A DNA stretch of 50,211 nucleotides from an uncultured SAR86 cluster bacterium (GCA_902551185.1 CACDCN010000008.1:1-50211); one strand, 5' to 3'; shown: positions 29,346-40,126, numbered from the stretch's first letter. Notes: a model not told the origin generated them from the sequence alone. Numbers and translations are program-made.

Positions 29346-30632
29346 ATGAATGATCCTTGGAAAATTATCAAAGAATTAGAAAGCGATAATAGCCGTTTAT
29401 TTAAAGAGGATGTTGTTGAAAATAATTTGAATAATATTGAATTTCAAGAAGGTCTTTCAATGTGCTTAGATCCACTTATAACCTTTGGAGTAAAACAAGT
29501 TCCAGAATCAGAACAAGATGGAGATGGTTTGAAATGGGATGACTTTAAGAAAGATATTGATCTATTAGTTGAAAGAGAAAAAACAGGCCATGCAGCTAGA
29601 GATTTAATAATTGACTTAATGAGTTCTGCTAAAAAAGATCAATGGAATGATTGGTATAGAAGAATATTAATAAAAGATCTTAGGTGTGGCGTGAGTGAAA
29701 AAACAGTCAATAATGTTGCAAAAAGAATGGATTTAGAATTTAAAGTTCCAATTTTTTCATGCATGCTTGCACATGATGGTGCAAAACATCCAAAAAAGAT
29801 AAAAGGAGATTGTTTAGTTGAATATAAATATGACGGGGTTAGAGTAATCGCTATAGTTAAGAATGGAAAAGCAACTTTATATAGTCGTAATGGAAAAATA
29901 TTTCATAATTTCCCCCATATCGAGAATGCTTTAAGCAAATCTGAATACAATAATATTGTATTTGATGGAGAGGTTATGAGCGATGATTTCCAAGCTTTAA
30001 TGAAACAAGTTTATAGAAAATCAGGAGCTCAAACAGATGATGCTTATCTTGCTCTATTTGATATTCTTCCATTGAAAGAATTTAATGAAGGTAAAAGTAA
30101 ACTTAGTTCAATTGAAAGAAAAAAGGAATTAAATAAGCTATCAAAGAGTTTTGAAAATGCAATCAAATTAGTAGATTATGAAGTAATAAATTTTGATGAA
30201 AAGAATGGTCAGGATAAATTTGCAAGCATGAATAAAGAAGCTTTAGAGAAAGGCTTCGAAGGCTTAATGATCAAACCAAATGATAATTATTATGAATGCA
30301 AAAGAAGCCATGCTTGGTTAAAAATCAAACCTTTTATTGAGGTTACTTTAAAAATTATAGATATTCAGGAGGGTACTGGAAAACATTCCGGTAAGCTGGG
30401 CGCATTTCATGTAGAGGGTGATGATGATGGAAAATTCTTTTCATTAAGTGTAGGCAGCGGTTTAACTGACGAGGAAAGAGAGAAATTTTGGGCATCAAAA
30501 GACAAACTAATAGGAAGACTTGTTGAAATTAGAGCAGATGCAATAACTCAAAGCATTGAAGGAGAACATTACAGCTTGAGATTCCCTAGATTCAAAAATT
30601 TTAGAGGTTTTAAAAAGGATGAAAAAATATAA
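29346..30632 (+). CDS. ATP-dependent DNA ligase, T4 gp30-like
   Basis: Motif I EYKYDGVRV (KxDG), IVFDGEV (motif III), EGLMIKP (motif IV), WLKIKPF (motif V), LRCGVSEKTVNNV N-terminal element. Confidence 0.92.
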   Translation: MNDPWKIIKELESDNSRLFKEDVVENNLNNIEFQEGLSMCLDPLITFGVKQVPESEQDGDGLKWDDFKKDIDLLVEREKTGHAARDLIIDLMSSAKKDQWNDWYRRILIKDLRCGVSEKTVNNVAKRMDLEFKVPIFSCMLAHDGAKHPKKIKGDCLVEYKYDGVRVIAIVKNGKATLYSRNGKIFHNFPHIENALSKSEYNNIVFDGEVMSDDFQALMKQVYRKSGAQTDDAYLALFDILPLKEFNEGKSKLSSIERKKELNKLSKSFENAIKLVDYEVINFDEKNGQDKFASMNKEALEKGFEGLMIKPNDNYYECKRSHAWLKIKPFIEVTLKIIDIQEGTGKHSGKLGAFHVEGDDDGKFFSLSVGSGLTDEEREKFWASKDKLIGRLVEIRADAITQSIEGEHYSLRFPRFKNFRGFKKDEKI

Positions 30633-31230
30633 AATTAATTATTTTTTATTTCTAATAGCAATTATTTTTATACAATCATGTGCTACAAGACCGCCTGAAA
30701 ATCCTGACAATATATGCTTAATCTTTAAAGAGAAAAAAAATTGGTATAAGGCAGCAATTAGAAGTGAGAAACGTTGGAAAATACCACCATATGTTTTAAT
30801 GTCCTTTGTCTATCAGGAATCAAGTTTTAAAGCTGATGCAAGGCCTGAAAGAGAAAAAATATTAGGTTTTATTCCTTGGTTTAGACCTTCTTCTGCTGTT
30901 GGCTATTCCCAGGCCTTAAAGAATACATGGGAAGATTATAAAGATGAAACTGGAAATAGTAGGGCAAATAGGAAAGATTTTTATGACTCAGCTGATTTTA
31001 TTGGATGGTATGCCAGTAAAGGATACTATCAAGGTTTTGAAAAAACAGATGCTAGATCTTTATATCTTGCCTATCATGAAGGGTATGGAGGTTTTGAAAA
31101 GAAAACCTACAGAAAGAAACAATGGTTGATTAAAGTTGCCGACAGAGTTCAGGCTAAATCAACAAAATATCAAAAACAATACTGGGGATGTGCAAAAGAA
31201 TTAAAAAGAAAAAGGTTTTTATTTTTTTAG
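30619..31230 (+). CDS. Lipoprotein with lytic transglycosylase (SLT)-like domain
   Basis: Lipobox IIFIQSCAT; YVLMSFVYQESSFKADARP; SAVGYSQALKNTW; AYHEGYGGF. Confidence 0.8.
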   Translation: MKKYKINYFLFLIAIIFIQSCATRPPENPDNICLIFKEKKNWYKAAIRSEKRWKIPPYVLMSFVYQESSFKADARPEREKILGFIPWFRPSSAVGYSQALKNTWEDYKDETGNSRANRKDFYDSADFIGWYASKGYYQGFEKTDARSLYLAYHEGYGGFEKKTYRKKQWLIKVADRVQAKSTKYQKQYWGCAKELKRKRFLFF

Positions 31231-34098
31231 CTAAATATTTCTAATATTAAAGTTTAGATTTTTAATTTCTTCAATATAACTTTCACCAGCTATTAATGAT
31301 CTTTTTGATTCATTGAATAAGTATTTTCTTGACACCTCAACAAGATTGTCAATAGTGCAGTCTTTAATTTTAGATCTAAAGGCTAATCTTTTTTCTTTAT
31401 CTTTGTTATCAAGGATATTTATAAAATCATTCATTGCTTCGCCATAGGGTGACAATGGTTTATCGATACTAGATATTACTCCTAGGATACCTTCATTTAA
31501 TTGTTCTTCTGAAATATTCTTTAAGGACCATCGTCTTGATTTTTCGAAGTCATCAAAAGTTTTAGTGCATCTAGGATCTCGATATGAAAAGAATTTAAAG
31601 ATCTTATTATTTGAATCTTGCATTGCGCCAGCACCATATGCACCACCTTTTTCCCTAATAGCTGAATGTAAATATCCATTTCTTAGGACTGCACCAAGAA
31701 CAGTTAGGGCAGGAGCATCATCATGAAATGAATCTACAGTTGGGAATGCTTCAGCACAATAGCAGACTTGTGCACCAGTTATCCATCCTACTGGGTTATT
31801 CTGAATATCAAGATAGTTTTGAATTTCTAGATTACTATCAGAATTTTCAAATTTAAAATTAATATTAGTTTTTTCTTGGTTGAGAGACGATGCTGTAAAA
31901 GTGTATATTGGCGATGTCTTTATTTTATCTTTTATCGATGACAATAAGTTTATATATTCTTCAAGACTATTATTTTGATCTATAGTTTTTGATAAGTTGC
32001 GTGTATTTGTAATAAAGTTCAAACCTGAAGTTATATCATTAGTTGCAGCTATATTATTTATTTGAGCTGCAGCATTACTCATAGCAAGTATATGACCATT
32101 TTGAATAATAGATTTTTCACTATCTGAAGCTACAAAATTTAATAGGTCTTTTATTCGGCTTTCATTAGTAAAATCAGCATCTGAGATAGTTTTAATTAAT
32201 ATATCTTGCATCTTATTCACATTCTTTTCCAAAGATTTTGATGTGATTTTTAAAGCTAATTTATGTTCACTATTGTTACTATTTGGCAGCAATATAAAAT
32301 TTGATGATATACCTCCAGTTATAGCTGCTTGTATTTTTTGCACTTCCTCATAACTCATATTATTGAATCCTATATTCGTAAGTGAATTTGCAAATAAAGA
32401 AGCAATTTTTAACTCATCAGCTGAAAGGTTGGAGCATGGATAGATTATTGAGTGATAGGTAATTCCATTTGTTCCAGTTTTATAAAAGTAATTATTTGTA
32501 TTTCCAATATTGGTAATAGTTGATTCTGCATAATTTCTTGTATGTGGAATATCCTCTTTTGTTACCTTTGGAAGTACCTCAGGGTCGTCAATTGATTCTT
32601 GCCTTTTTTTTAGTTCTGATGAGAGATCAATGATTTGCTGTTTATCATTGTCTGATAAATCTTTTGATTTTTTAGCAATTTTATTTTTAATCTTTTCTTC
32701 ATTTTTATTGTTAAATTCTGGATCAGGAATTAAAGCGTAATTTACTCTATGATTATTTTTAATAATTTTTTCATTAATAATTTTTTCAATATAACCATCT
32801 TCTTTTAAATTATCTTTGATAATTGAAAATGATGAATCTAGATCTAAAACTTTTAAAGGATCATCATTATGAATACATGCTGGCAGACAGCTCAACATAA
32901 TTTGAAGGCCATAAGGCATACCAGATCCAGTAATTTCTCTTTGTCTTATTTCTAATTGATGTAGAGACGACTCAATATGGTCTTTATCAATGCCTTTTTT
33001 TACAACATCTTTTAAACAATTTATTATCAAATCTTGAACCTCTTTTTGCTTATTAGATTGAACACCTTCCAAGCCTGCAGCAAAAACTAGTTCCTTGTGA
33101 TCGGTTTCAAGCCCAGTTAATGGCGATAGTGATTTTCCTAGATCAGTATTCTCAAGAACTTTTCTAAGCGGTGATGCAGAATTATCTAATAAAATATTAG
33201 ACATTAAAAATGATTCTAGTAATTCAACTGGGTTATGACTTTCACCCAAGAGCCAGCTTAAGACGACATGATGATTGTTTTCATCATTTGGCATTGGATT
33301 GTAAAACTCTGCAACAGTTTTTGGTGAGCTTATTCTATTTTCATTTTTAACACTAATTGATTGATCGGACGGCTTAAAATTAGTTAGTACATTTTTATTT
33401 ATGTAGTTTTGCACTTCATCAACATCAATATTTCCATATGTAAAGAAGGTAGCATTTGAAGGATGGTAATGTTTTTTATGAAAGTCAATTAGATATTCAT
33501 GAGTAAGGTCAATGATATTTTCTGGATTTCCACCGCTATTATGTTTATATGTAGACGATGAATATAAATGTTTTGATAATCCATGCCACAATTGGCTAGT
33601 TACAGCGCTCATAGCACCTTTCATCTCATTAAATACAACTCCTTTTACCTCTAATTCGCTATCTATGTTTTTTTGATCACTAAATTCAAGTCTATGACCC
33701 TCTTGATAGAAATCTAATTTATCTAAATTTGGAAAAAAGGATGAATCAAGATATACGCTTAGCAGGTTTTTAAAATCTTTATTATTAAGTGTAGCAAATG
33801 GATATGCGGTCCAATCGCTAGATGTAAATGCATTCATAAAAGTATTAAGGGATCTTCGTATCATCATAAAAAATGGGTCCCTGACAGGATATTTTTTAGA
33901 TCCACACAGCGCGGTATGTTCTAATATGTGTGCAACACCGGTAGAATCCTCAGGTATTGTCCTAAAAGCAACCATAAATACTTTTTCATCGCTATTAGAA
34001 TCTAAATGAATATGCTTGCAATTAAATTCAGATTCAGTATATATTTGTGCATTGAGGTCTAATAATTTTATATATTTTTGGTCTTCTAAATTAAACAT
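31231..34098 (-). CDS. M16C family (presequence protease-like) insulinase-type metalloprotease
   Basis: HILEHTALCGSKKYPVRDPFFMMIRRSLNTFMNAFTSSDWTAYPFAT (HxxEH), M16C-type layout, 955 aa. Confidence 0.92.
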   Translation of the reverse strand: MFNLEDQKYIKLLDLNAQIYTESEFNCKHIHLDSNSDEKVFMVAFRTIPEDSTGVAHILEHTALCGSKKYPVRDPFFMMIRRSLNTFMNAFTSSDWTAYPFATLNNKDFKNLLSVYLDSSFFPNLDKLDFYQEGHRLEFSDQKNIDSELEVKGVVFNEMKGAMSAVTSQLWHGLSKHLYSSSTYKHNSGGNPENIIDLTHEYLIDFHKKHYHPSNATFFTYGNIDVDEVQNYINKNVLTNFKPSDQSISVKNENRISSPKTVAEFYNPMPNDENNHHVVLSWLLGESHNPVELLESFLMSNILLDNSASPLRKVLENTDLGKSLSPLTGLETDHKELVFAAGLEGVQSNKQKEVQDLIINCLKDVVKKGIDKDHIESSLHQLEIRQREITGSGMPYGLQIMLSCLPACIHNDDPLKVLDLDSSFSIIKDNLKEDGYIEKIINEKIIKNNHRVNYALIPDPEFNNKNEEKIKNKIAKKSKDLSDNDKQQIIDLSSELKKRQESIDDPEVLPKVTKEDIPHTRNYAESTITNIGNTNNYFYKTGTNGITYHSIIYPCSNLSADELKIASLFANSLTNIGFNNMSYEEVQKIQAAITGGISSNFILLPNSNNSEHKLALKITSKSLEKNVNKMQDILIKTISDADFTNESRIKDLLNFVASDSEKSIIQNGHILAMSNAAAQINNIAATNDITSGLNFITNTRNLSKTIDQNNSLEEYINLLSSIKDKIKTSPIYTFTASSLNQEKTNINFKFENSDSNLEIQNYLDIQNNPVGWITGAQVCYCAEAFPTVDSFHDDAPALTVLGAVLRNGYLHSAIREKGGAYGAGAMQDSNNKIFKFFSYRDPRCTKTFDDFEKSRRWSLKNISEEQLNEGILGVISSIDKPLSPYGEAMNDFINILDNKDKEKRLAFRSKIKDCTIDNLVEVSRKYLFNESKRSLIAGESYIEEIKNLNFNIRNI

Positions 34099-34107
34099 AT
34101 AATACCT

Positions 34108-34641
34108 ATGAAAAAAACAACAATTCTAACAAGCTTAATACTTCTAATTGGATGCTCAACCACTTATTCTAATCTTAAGATTGATTCAATTGAGACTTTC
34201 AATCTAGATAATTATAACGATTTTAATATAAAGATAAATGATTCAAGCATTAGCGCAGATGTAAATCCTATTATTCTTGAAAAATTTAGACAAAATTTAA
34301 AAAATGCAATTGAAGAGAAAGGATTGCAATATAAAAAAGATTCAAATTTAGTATTTGATATTAACTTCACAACAAAAGATGTAGTGGAGTCTGACAGGTT
34401 AGGCTATTATCCTCCAAATGCTACCTTTATTCATTCAAATTACTATAGGTATAACTATGCTTTTAGAGATCATGTCTATACTTTTACTAACAACATTTTA
34501 AGAGTAAATTTAAAAGATATTGAACAGGATAAGACTGTTTGGACTGTTGTTACTGTATGGAGAGATGGCTCAAGCAGATCAATTTCATCAGAAGATGCTT
34601 CAAATATTCTCGTTGATGAAATAATGATAAGTTTTTTATAA
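34108..34641 (+). CDS. DUF4136-like lipoprotein
   Basis: Lipobox LLIGCST; SSRSISSEDASNILVDEIMISF C-terminus. Confidence 0.65.
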   Translation: MKKTTILTSLILLIGCSTTYSNLKIDSIETFNLDNYNDFNIKINDSSISADVNPIILEKFRQNLKNAIEEKGLQYKKDSNLVFDINFTTKDVVESDRLGYYPPNATFIHSNYYRYNYAFRDHVYTFTNNILRVNLKDIEQDKTVWTVVTVWRDGSSRSISSEDASNILVDEIMISFL

Positions 34642-34649
34642 ATTAAGTT

Positions 34650-36365
34650 GTGTTTAAAAAATTTGCAGCATTTTCCATTATATTTTTTTTATTATCATGC
34701 TCTGACAATCAAGCGGTAGATATTGATGTGCCTACGACCTCTAAAGTTGAAAAATTAATAGAACATTCCAAAGAATTTGAACGACAGGTTATCTCATTTA
34801 AGACACCAGGAGGAAAGATTCATTTTGCAATTGGGTTCGGTATTGCAAACTCAATAATGGTGGAAGGGGATGGAGGAAATATTATTATTGATGCCTCAGA
34901 TAGTGTTTTTGAAGCTGAAAAAATTTATTCCTTATTTGCTGAACAAAATTCCAATCCTATAAAGGCAATTATATATACCCATAACCATGGTGATCATACC
35001 TTTGGGACTGCATTTTATTTAAAGAATCAAAAAGAAAAACCACAAATAATAGCGCATGAAGATACAGATTATTATGTTCAAAGAATAATGGGTATTTTGA
35101 ACCCAATTATTACTCAAAGAAGTACAAGAATGTTTGGAACACTTCTTCCTAAAGAAGACTTTATTAATGTTGGTATTGGAGCTAGTTTAAATGTATCGAA
35201 ATCTCCAACTGGATATATAAAACCTGATATAACCTTTCAAGATACTTTAAAGACAAATATTGCAGGAATAGACATTGAACTCTACCATGCGCCAGGAGAA
35301 ACAGATGATCAGCTATTTGTTTGGTTACCAAATCATAAATCTTTGATGCCAGGGGATAATATTTATAAAACATTTCCAAATTTATACACTATAAGAGGTA
35401 CTTCACATAGAGATGTAATAGGTTGGATCAATAGTATTGATCATATGCAATCATTTGAGCCAGAGTTTCTTTTTCCAAGCCATACTAAGCCAGTAGTTGG
35501 AAAAGATAAAATCAAGGAAGTGCTTATGGTTTATAGAGATGCTATTCAGTATATTCATGACCAAACAATTAGACTGATGAATCAAGGGTACTATCCAGAT
35601 CAAATTGTCGAGATGGTTGAGTTGCCTGAAGATATTTCAAATTCACCCTATTTATATGAGTTTTATGGAACAGTAAGATGGTCTGTTAAAAGTATATTTA
35701 ATGGATATCTTGGATGGTTTAATGGAAATCCTTCAGAATTAGATCCATTATCTAGAGAGGAAAAAGCTAAAAGAATTTCTAAATTAGCTGGCGGTAATGA
35801 CAATTTATTAAGCCAATTAAAAGCAGCTGTTAAAAATGAAGATATGCAATGGGCACTAGAACTAAGTGATTATTTAATTGCTTTAGATTTTTTTAATGAT
35901 GAAGTTAAAAATTTAAGACAACAAGCATTAATATATGAAGGTTCAAGATCATCTAATCCAAATAAAAGAAATTATTTTCTGACATCGGCATTGGAGCTCC
36001 AAAAAGGATTTAATGGTTTTCCTATTTCAGTAACCAATGAGAAGCTCTTAGATGAAATTTCAATAGATACATTTTTTGATGTCCTTTCTGTTAGATTTAA
36101 TCCAAAGAATCATAATAATAATATTTTTAAGGTATGTTTTAATTTTTCTTCTGGAGTAATAAAAAATATTACTTTAAGAAACAGCGTTGCAGTTATATCA
36201 AATTCTAAAGAAACAGGATGTAATATTATTGTTCAAACTAAAGAGGAAGAGTTTAAGAAAATATTAATGGGAATTAGTAACCCAATTACCTCCATAGCTT
36301 CAGGCAATATTGTAGTAGAGGGTGGCAATTCTACTTTTTTAGAATTTCTAACTAAGTTTCAATAA
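34650..36365 (+). CDS. Alkylsulfatase-like MBL-fold lipoprotein (SdsA1/BDS1 family pattern)
   Basis: IIYTHNHGDHTFGT, HAPGETDDQLFVWLP, LMPGDNIYKTFPNLYTIRGT, C-terminal SCP2-like region; lipobox LLSCSD. GTG start. Confidence 0.85.
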   Translation: MFKKFAAFSIIFFLLSCSDNQAVDIDVPTTSKVEKLIEHSKEFERQVISFKTPGGKIHFAIGFGIANSIMVEGDGGNIIIDASDSVFEAEKIYSLFAEQNSNPIKAIIYTHNHGDHTFGTAFYLKNQKEKPQIIAHEDTDYYVQRIMGILNPIITQRSTRMFGTLLPKEDFINVGIGASLNVSKSPTGYIKPDITFQDTLKTNIAGIDIELYHAPGETDDQLFVWLPNHKSLMPGDNIYKTFPNLYTIRGTSHRDVIGWINSIDHMQSFEPEFLFPSHTKPVVGKDKIKEVLMVYRDAIQYIHDQTIRLMNQGYYPDQIVEMVELPEDISNSPYLYEFYGTVRWSVKSIFNGYLGWFNGNPSELDPLSREEKAKRISKLAGGNDNLLSQLKAAVKNEDMQWALELSDYLIALDFFNDEVKNLRQQALIYEGSRSSNPNKRNYFLTSALELQKGFNGFPISVTNEKLLDEISIDTFFDVLSVRFNPKNHNNNIFKVCFNFSSGVIKNITLRNSVAVISNSKETGCNIIVQTKEEEFKKILMGISNPITSIASGNIVVEGGNSTFLEFLTKFQ

Positions 36366-36366
36366 A

Positions 36367-37587
36367 TTAAGAATTGCCTGAAGGAATATCTTTATATGCC
36401 AATCCTTTATCAGCTCGAGGTTCTTGCGGTAGACCTAATACTCTTTCAGCAATAATATTTCTAAGAATTTCATCTGTACCACCTGCTATTCTCATACCAG
36501 GGGCGCCTAGCCAAGCCATTTGAAATTTTTTAATATCTGGATCATCAGTTTTAAGCATTCCTGCCATATCTAATGAATCAATTCCAAAATTACCAATATC
36601 TTGAAGTTTACCAGCACTAACAATTTTTGTAATAGATGCCTCTGGTCCAGGTGTGTCTCCTTTTGAAAGGGCAGACATAGTTCTTAGTTTGGTATTTTTT
36701 AAACCACTTTTTTCACAGTACCAATCAGCAATAGATGATCTAGCGGCTTTGTTATTTAATAAAGGTTCTCCTAAACTATCTTGAGTCTTAGCCCATCTAA
36801 AAGCGTCTTCTACATCTACACCATCAGCATCTCCAACTGCCAATCTTTCATTCATTAAGGTAGTAATTGCAACTTTCCAGCCATCACCAATTTCTCCAAG
36901 TCGTTGTGAATCTGGTATTTCAACATCAGTAAAATAAACTTCATTAAAACTTGAGCCACCAGTTATTTGTTTTATAGGTTTTACTTCGATACCAGGTGAT
37001 TTCATATCAACAAAAAAGAAAGTAAGGCCTTTGTGTTTTTCAAGATTTGGATCATGCCTAACTACTAAAATTCCATAATCTGAAAAGTGTGCACCCGATG
37101 TCCATACTTTTTGACCATTAATAATCCATTTATCACCATCTTGAACTGCTTTGCTTCTTAATCCAGCAACGTCAGATCCAGCAGATGGCTCAGAGAATAA
37201 TTGACACCATATTTCTTTACCCTCTGCCATAGGGGGTAAATATCTTTCTTTTTGTTCTTCAGAAGCATATTGCATCATAACAGGCCCACACATTCCTAAA
37301 CCTATCTCAAAAATACCTTTAGGAACGTCAAATTTAGATTCTTCATTTGCCCAAATGATTCTTTCTATTGGTGAGGCACCTATACCTCCATACTCTTTTG
37401 GCCAATGCAGCATTGCCCAACCAGCATCATATTTTTTCTTTTGCCACAATTTTGCTTCTTCAAGAATATCTTTATTTGCAAAAGATGGTTCTTTTGACGC
37501 ATTGTCTTTATGTTTAGCATTTTTTTCTAGCCATTCTCTGCAAGTTTTTCTAAATTTAGCTTGTTCTGGTGTATCGTTAAAATCCAT
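36367..37587 (-). CDS. Acyl-CoA dehydrogenase family protein
   Basis: QLFSEPSAGSDVAGL, WIINGQKVWTSGAH, GGTDEILRNIIAERVLGLP. Confidence 0.93.
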   Translation of the reverse strand: MDFNDTPEQAKFRKTCREWLEKNAKHKDNASKEPSFANKDILEEAKLWQKKKYDAGWAMLHWPKEYGGIGASPIERIIWANEESKFDVPKGIFEIGLGMCGPVMMQYASEEQKERYLPPMAEGKEIWCQLFSEPSAGSDVAGLRSKAVQDGDKWIINGQKVWTSGAHFSDYGILVVRHDPNLEKHKGLTFFFVDMKSPGIEVKPIKQITGGSSFNEVYFTDVEIPDSQRLGEIGDGWKVAITTLMNERLAVGDADGVDVEDAFRWAKTQDSLGEPLLNNKAARSSIADWYCEKSGLKNTKLRTMSALSKGDTPGPEASITKIVSAGKLQDIGNFGIDSLDMAGMLKTDDPDIKKFQMAWLGAPGMRIAGGTDEILRNIIAERVLGLPQEPRADKGLAYKDIPSGNS

Positions 37588-37597
37588 ATCTATATTC

Positions 37598-38710
37598 CTA
37601 ATTAATATTTGATTGCTCTAAACTAATCACTAATTTTTCTCTCCAATTGCTTAATGAACCTATATTCAAAGATAAAAGCTTTGATCTTCTATAAAACATA
37701 TGACAATCATATTCCCAAGTAAAACCATTTCCCCCATGTGTTTGAATATTTTCTTTTGAGCATAATTGGAAAGCTTTTGTAGCACTAACTCTTGCTGTGG
37801 CAGACGCTGAAGGTAAATCAGAAGCATTAGTCGATAATGCCCATGCAGCATAATAACAGTTAGATTTGGCTAACGTTAAAGCTACATACATATCTGCAAG
37901 CTTATGCTTTATAGCCTGAAAAGATCCAATTGGTCTGCCAAAAGCATATCTTTCTTTTGCATAGTTAATCGCCATATCTAACGATGCTTGCGAACCACCA
38001 ATTTGTTCATATGCAAATAAAACAGCTACTTGGTTGATTAATAATTCGTAAAGATCCCAGCCACTTCCATCATCTCCTATAAGATCACATTTAGCATTTT
38101 CAAAAGCAATTGAAAAATGACCTCTACTTTCATCTATATTTTCTTGGTGTTCAACAGTTACCCCAGACGAGGACAAATCAACTAGTTGAAGAGAAATACC
38201 ATTATTTGTTTTACATACTACTATTGTATGTGTTGCTATTTCCGCATCTGGGACTCCAATTTTTTTGCCATTTAGAGTTCCATTTTCAGATAAAGTTTCA
38301 ATATTATCAGATGTAGGAGCTTGAAATGATTCAGTTATAGCTAGCGTACCTACGACTTCACCGCTAACAAGTTTAGGGAGAAGATCTTTTTTAATCTCAT
38401 CACTTGCATAATTTATGATTGCTTCAGTGAATAAATATACTGAAGAAGAGAATGGAACAGGAGCAAGAAATCTACCTAGTTCTTCAGCAATAACACATAA
38501 TTCAAGGTGACCTAAACCAAGCCCACCATAATCCTCTGGTACTCTTATGCCTGTCCAGCCCAAATCTACAATCTTTTTCCAAAGCTCTTTGTCGACTTTA
38601 TTACTGTTTTCAAGAACAGATCTATTTCTAGAAAGTGTTTGTTCTTTATCGAGAAACTTTCTTGCTTCTTGCTGAAGAAACTTTTGATCATCTGAAAAGT
38701 CTAAATTCAT
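37598..38710 (-). CDS. Acyl-CoA dehydrogenase family protein
   Basis: GIRVPEDYGGLGLG, TLAITES, AKERYAFGRPIGSFQAIKHKLADM, HGGNGFTWEYD. Confidence 0.92.
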   Translation of the reverse strand: MNLDFSDDQKFLQQEARKFLDKEQTLSRNRSVLENSNKVDKELWKKIVDLGWTGIRVPEDYGGLGLGHLELCVIAEELGRFLAPVPFSSSVYLFTEAIINYASDEIKKDLLPKLVSGEVVGTLAITESFQAPTSDNIETLSENGTLNGKKIGVPDAEIATHTIVVCKTNNGISLQLVDLSSSGVTVEHQENIDESRGHFSIAFENAKCDLIGDDGSGWDLYELLINQVAVLFAYEQIGGSQASLDMAINYAKERYAFGRPIGSFQAIKHKLADMYVALTLAKSNCYYAAWALSTNASDLPSASATARVSATKAFQLCSKENIQTHGGNGFTWEYDCHMFYRRSKLLSLNIGSLSNWREKLVISLEQSNIN

Positions 38711-38780
38711 TAATACACTACTAAGTTAAGGTAAAATAGATAATTATTATATGCTAAAAAAAGTTTATTTTTAATTAGAT

Positions 38781-39422
38781 ATGGATAGAGATATAAAAGT
38801 TAATAAAAAACTACCCTCATATCTTGAGAGAGCGGGGAGTGGCGGGCTGCTTGTGGGCTTTATATATGTGGTTGCTTTTATGAGTATATTGTTATTAGGT
38901 ATTTGGCAGACCTTTGAATCAGAGAACAATAAATCTACTTTAACAAGCATTGATGAAAGAATTTCATTAATCGAAGAGCAAATTAATATAGTTGATGAGA
39001 CTAACAATGACTCTATGACTGATATAACATCTTCAATTCAGTTTCTTGATAAAGAAATTAGAAAATTATGGGATTTAAGTAATAAAAGAAATAAAGTAGA
39101 TATTAAAAAATTGACTGAACAGCTTACCAATCTCGATAAATTATTTTCTAAACTACAAAAAGATGTTGAAGCAAATCAATTAAATCTAAACTCTATGAAA
39201 AAAAATATTGATTTAAATTTATCTAAAATTGATGAGTTAGGGCTCTCTGCAGAAGATTTACAGTCATTAAGACTTAGTCTCAGCAACATCAATACCCAAT
39301 TAATGCTTCTAGACGATTCTGTGCAAGCATTAAATAATTATAAGAACCAACTTAATCAAGTAATTTTAGAAATTCAAACTCAGGTATCTAGCATCCAAAA
39401 TCAATCTATCGGTAACAATTAA
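38781..39422 (+). CDS. Single-TM coiled-coil protein, uncharacterised
   Basis: TM FIYVVAFMSILLLGIW followed by about 160 aa heptad-like Leu/Ile/Asn-rich segment. Confidence 0.7.
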   Translation: MDRDIKVNKKLPSYLERAGSGGLLVGFIYVVAFMSILLLGIWQTFESENNKSTLTSIDERISLIEEQINIVDETNNDSMTDITSSIQFLDKEIRKLWDLSNKRNKVDIKKLTEQLTNLDKLFSKLQKDVEANQLNLNSMKKNIDLNLSKIDELGLSAEDLQSLRLSLSNINTQLMLLDDSVQALNNYKNQLNQVILEIQTQVSSIQNQSIGNN

Positions 39423-39465
39423 CCATAAAATTGACAATCATAGTAAATAATAGTTTTATAGGGTT

Positions 39466-39678
39466 ATGAATAAATTTGTTCTACAAGTTTTCTTATTTCT
39501 AGCTTTTATACCGCTTGCTATTTTAATAGGATATGGCGTTCTGGTAATAGCGCCAATTTTTTGTTGTTTTCTTGCAATTAATTCATATAAGTTTAACAAT
39601 TATAGGGAAATGTATATTTGGATGGGCTTTGGAGTTTTATCCTTTTTACTTGCTTTATATATGTTGGGGGTTTTATGA
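39466..39678 (+). CDS. Small hydrophobic membrane protein (70 aa)
   Basis: Two hydrophobic segments; ATGA overlap with the next gene. Confidence 0.6.
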   Translation: MNKFVLQVFLFLAFIPLAILIGYGVLVIAPIFCCFLAINSYKFNNYREMYIWMGFGVLSFLLALYMLGVL

Positions 39679-40073
39679 GATCATTAATTGCAAGATCAAT
39701 ACTTGTAATATTAGGCGGCACTATGGTCGCTATGGCACTAATCACAATTTTTTCTCCTGAAGTTGGTAATAGATTTTTGCCACCAGTTGAGTTAGGTAAT
39801 GCTGCTTTATCTACAATGATTAGAACTTATGCAGGTTTTTGGTTGGGTTGCGGCTATCTTACAATTAGATTTGTATATTCATCTTCTAAAGTACAAATAG
39901 GAAGTGTTTTGTTATATATATTTGGATGTATGATTATAGGTAGATTAGCAAGCATATTTTACGATGGATATAATACTCATTCCTTGATAAGTTTGGGCTT
40001 AGGGATTTTATTATTCTTATCACTTTATACAGTTCATCAATTAAGAAAAAATCAACTAGATTACAATCTTTAA
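39675..40073 (+). CDS. DUF4345-like membrane protein
   Basis: TM segments; FWLGCGYLTIRF, GCMIIGRLASIFYDGY. Start moved to 39675 (ATGA overlap). Confidence 0.65.
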   Translation: MRSLIARSILVILGGTMVAMALITIFSPEVGNRFLPPVELGNAALSTMIRTYAGFWLGCGYLTIRFVYSSSKVQIGSVLLYIFGCMIIGRLASIFYDGYNTHSLISLGLGILLFLSLYTVHQLRKNQLDYNL

Positions 40074-40126
40074 AACACAAAATATTTTTCACTAAAAGAA
40101 CATAACTATATATAATGCATAGGCTT

